Assembly (NCBI RefSeq): GCF_002262885.1
Contig: NZ_NKYF01000020.1
Location: 1-64,000, forward strand
DNA length: 64,000 bases
Direction of reading: 5' to 3'
Origin: Pseudonocardia sp. MH-G8
GTDB taxonomy: Bacteria > Actinomycetota > Actinomycetes > Mycobacteriales > Pseudonocardiaceae
Shown here one piece after another: positions 62,010 to 64,000 of the stretch; positions within the stretch are counted from its first letter, which is position 1, and each line of letters opens with the position of its first letter. A program made the translations under genes and the position numbers. The notes below the pieces were generated by a model. The model saw only the letters and a list, made by a program, of their open reading frames with translations, searched no databases and was not told the DNA's origin.

Positions 62010-63983
62010 GTGCAGGACACCGACCGCGCGCGGTCGCAGCGGGCCGAGGTCCGGTGGGGATCGCGCCGGCTGGTCATCGCCGGGATCGGCGCGGTCGCCG
62101 CGCTCGCCGCCCTGGCCGCAGCGGCGACGCTGCTGGACACCCAGATGTACGCCCGGCTGGGCATCCCGGTGGCCGCCACGGGAACCCAGGTGCTCGTCGC
62201 GGCCCTGCGCGCCGTGGTCGTCCTGACCTCGGCCGCGTCCCTCGGCTCGTTGCTCAACGCCGCGTTCCTGGTGCCCGCCCAGCCCTCCGGCACCGTCGAC
62301 GCAGCCGGCTACCGCGCGGTCCGGAGGGCCGGCTGGTGCGCCGCCGCGGCCGGTGTCGCTGCGCTGCTGCTCGCGCCGGTCACCGCGGCCGACCTGTCCG
62401 GCGCGGCCCTCACCGACGTCCTGACCGGCGCAGATCCGCTGAGCACCTTCGCGGCCCTCGAGGAGCCGATGGCGTGGCTGCTCACCGGAGTCGGGTTCGC
62501 CGTCGTGGCGCTGGGATGCGCCTGGGCGCTGCGCTGGTGGGAGGCCGCACTGCTCGCCGCGGTCGCCACGGTGTCGCTGCTGCCGGTGCCCGCGGTCGGG
62601 CAGGCGGCGGTCGGGCGCGGCCACGACTGGGGCACGGACGCCGCGGTCGTCCAGGCCGTCGCGCTGGCGGTGTGGCTGGGAGTGCTGGTCGCCCTCGTGC
62701 TGCACCGCCGCTACGGAGGCGGTCTCGACGGCCCGCTGTGGCGCCGCGCCCGGATCCTGCTGGCCGGCAGCGGGTCGGCTTGGATGCTGTCCACCCTGGT
62801 GCTGGCCCTGCAGCTGACGGTGCCGGGCTCGCTGCCCGGCACCGCGTGGGGGCGCTGGCAGCTGGCGCAGGCGGGGCTGGCTGCCCTCGCCCTGGCCCTG
62901 TGGGCCCTCGCGGGTCGCCGCGGCCGACTCCTGACCCCGCTCGCCGCCGTCAGCGCGGCGGTGGTCGTGGTGGCCGGGGCGATGGCGCACAGCGTCCCGC
63001 CGCGGTTCCTGGTCCGCGGGGACACCGACGGCGAAGTGCTCATCGGCTACGACCTGCCCGAGCCGTTCTCCGCGCTGCGGGCGCTGCTCGACTGGCGGCT
63101 CAACATCCTGCTCACCGTGGCCGCGGTCGCCGCCGTGGCCCTGTACCTGCACGGCGTGCGGGTGCTGCGGGCCCGCGGGGACGAGTGGGCCACCGGCCGG
63201 ACCGCCGCGTGGCTCCTCGGGTGGCTCGTGCTGGAGCTCGCGACCTCCTCGGGACTCGGGCGGTACGCGCCCGGCCTCTTCAGCGTCCACATGATCAGCC
63301 ACATGGCGCTGAACATGCTGGCCCCGGTGCTGCTCGCGCTCGGCGGGCCGGTGACGCTCGCCCTGCGCGTGCTGCACCCGGCCGGACGCGGCAACCCGCC
63401 GGGCCCGAGAGAGTGGCTGACCACCGCCGTGGCGTCCCCGGTCGCGCGGCTCCTGACGCACCCGCTGGTCGCCCTGGCGCTGTTCGTGGGCTCGTTCTAC
63501 GTCCTGTACTTCACACCGCTGTTCGAGGCGTCGCTGCGCTACCACTGGGCGCACCAGCTGATGTACCTGCACTTCCTCGCCGTGGGCTACCTGTTCTTCT
63601 GGCCGCTCGTGGGCACAGACCACGCACCCGTGCGGCTGCCGCACCTGGGCCGGCTGGCCGTGCTGCTGGCCGCGATGCCGTTCCACGCGTTCTTCGGCAT
63701 CGCCCTGATGAGCATGGACGACCTCATCGGCGGCGAGTTCTACCGCTCGCTGGCACTGCCGTGGCTTCCCGACCTGCTCGCCGACCAGAAGGTCGGCGGC
63801 GGGATCGCCTGGGCAACCGGCGAGGTGCCCATGCTGGTGGTCGTCATCGCCCTGCTGGTGCAGTGGTCCCGCGAGGACGAGCGGTCGGCGACGCGGCACG
63901 ACCGCAAGGCCGACCGCGACGACGACGCCGAGCTGGGCGCCTACAACGAGATGCTCGCCCGGCTGTCGCAGGGCCGCCGCTAA
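62010..63983 (+). CDS. CopD-CtaG fusion membrane protein
   Basis: A 657-residue protein with about 14-16 membrane segments. The first half resembles CopD copper-resistance proteins, and the second half is the caa3-type cytochrome oxidase assembly protein CtaG: FSVHMISHMALNMLAPVLLALGGP, then YHWAHQLMYLHFLAVGYLFFWPLVG, with His residues that may bind copper, and a GGEFYRSL segment. It should deliver or move copper for cytochrome oxidase. GTG 62010 has GAGGAGGG 3-10 bases upstream. The fusion is common in actinomycetes. It is divergent from the CoA-transferase and unrelated in function to the catabolic genes. Confidence 0.88.
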   Translation: MQDTDRARSQRAEVRWGSRRLVIAGIGAVAALAALAAAATLLDTQMYARLGIPVAATGTQVLVAALRAVVVLTSAASLGSLLNAAFLVPAQPSGTVDAAGYRAVRRAGWCAAAAGVAALLLAPVTAADLSGAALTDVLTGADPLSTFAALEEPMAWLLTGVGFAVVALGCAWALRWWEAALLAAVATVSLLPVPAVGQAAVGRGHDWGTDAAVVQAVALAVWLGVLVALVLHRRYGGGLDGPLWRRARILLAGSGSAWMLSTLVLALQLTVPGSLPGTAWGRWQLAQAGLAALALALWALAGRRGRLLTPLAAVSAAVVVVAGAMAHSVPPRFLVRGDTDGEVLIGYDLPEPFSALRALLDWRLNILLTVAAVAAVALYLHGVRVLRARGDEWATGRTAAWLLGWLVLELATSSGLGRYAPGLFSVHMISHMALNMLAPVLLALGGPVTLALRVLHPAGRGNPPGPREWLTTAVASPVARLLTHPLVALALFVGSFYVLYFTPLFEASLRYHWAHQLMYLHFLAVGYLFFWPLVGTDHAPVRLPHLGRLAVLLAAMPFHAFFGIALMSMDDLIGGEFYRSLALPWLPDLLADQKVGGGIAWATGEVPMLVVVIALLVQWSREDERSATRHDRKADRDDDAELGAYNEMLARLSQGRR

Positions 63984-64000
63984 CCACTGACCCGGTGGTC

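Overview
The window is 64 kb of very GC-rich DNA, about 70% or more by eye, with strong third-position GC, frequent GTG starts and dense 1-10 nt start/stop overlaps. This fits a high-GC actinomycete. A DUF222-type HNH endonuclease, mycolate/Pseudonocardia-style FadD/EchA sets and a CopD-CtaG fusion point to a Pseudonocardia-like member of the Pseudonocardiales, but the genus is inference. I see no rRNA, tRNA, CRISPR array, insertion sequence or prophage. The region is metabolic: catabolic operons, each with its own regulator and often a readable operator.

Layout. (1) 1-6.9 kb: the 3' end of an HNH gene with an apparent frameshift; a TetR regulator; a minus-strand operon of two acyl-CoA ligases and an enoyl-CoA hydratase behind a TetR-like palindrome; a secreted polysaccharide deacetylase. 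(2) 7.0-10.2 kb: a SRPBCC/ArsR/MFS/DUF899 operon. (3) 10.3-21.4 kb: an aromatic acid locus. metF-like and purU serve one-carbon metabolism. A minus-strand operon ligA-ligB-galB-like-galC-like-esterase faces away from ligM, a THF-dependent O-demethylase, followed by a CoA ligase, an acyltransferase and a thiolase. Together they fit O-demethylation and 4,5-ring cleavage of vanillate/3-O-methylgallate/gallate-type lignin monomers down to pyruvate and oxaloacetate, with the methyl group handled on tetrahydrofolate.

(4) 21.4-33.3 kb: a DeoR-controlled sugar locus. It holds a GH116 glycosidase, a class I aldolase resembling sulfofructose-phosphate aldolase YihT, an L-fucose-isomerase-like protein, an ABC sugar importer, a GH31 glycosidase and a TauE/SafE exporter. 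This looks like sulfosugar (sulfoquinovose-type) or related deoxysugar catabolism, but no kinase and no sulfolactaldehyde dehydrogenase are present. (5) 33.3-42.6 kb: a LacI-controlled amino-sugar locus (FAD oxidoreductase, sodium/solute symporter, AGE epimerase, NagB-like, SIS, NagA, ceramidase-like) with a perfect LacI palindrome inside the promoter spacer. (6) 42.6-47 kb: a methyltransferase and two divergent regulator/enzyme pairs (azoR/MarR and CMD/HxlR) with clear operators, plus a nitronate monooxygenase.

(7) 47-50 kb: an MHS transporter-GntR-PhyH operon. (8) 50.1-60.6 kb: an IclR-led run with a methylisocitrate/dimethylmalate lyase-like enzyme, a two-subunit aconitase-type hydratase, a Ssu/Tau-type ABC transporter, a GntP-type carrier, an MHS carrier and a class II aldolase. 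It probably serves uptake and cleavage of a branched di- or tricarboxylic acid. (9) 60.6-64 kb: a CaiB/BaiF CoA-transferase and a CopD-CtaG membrane protein.
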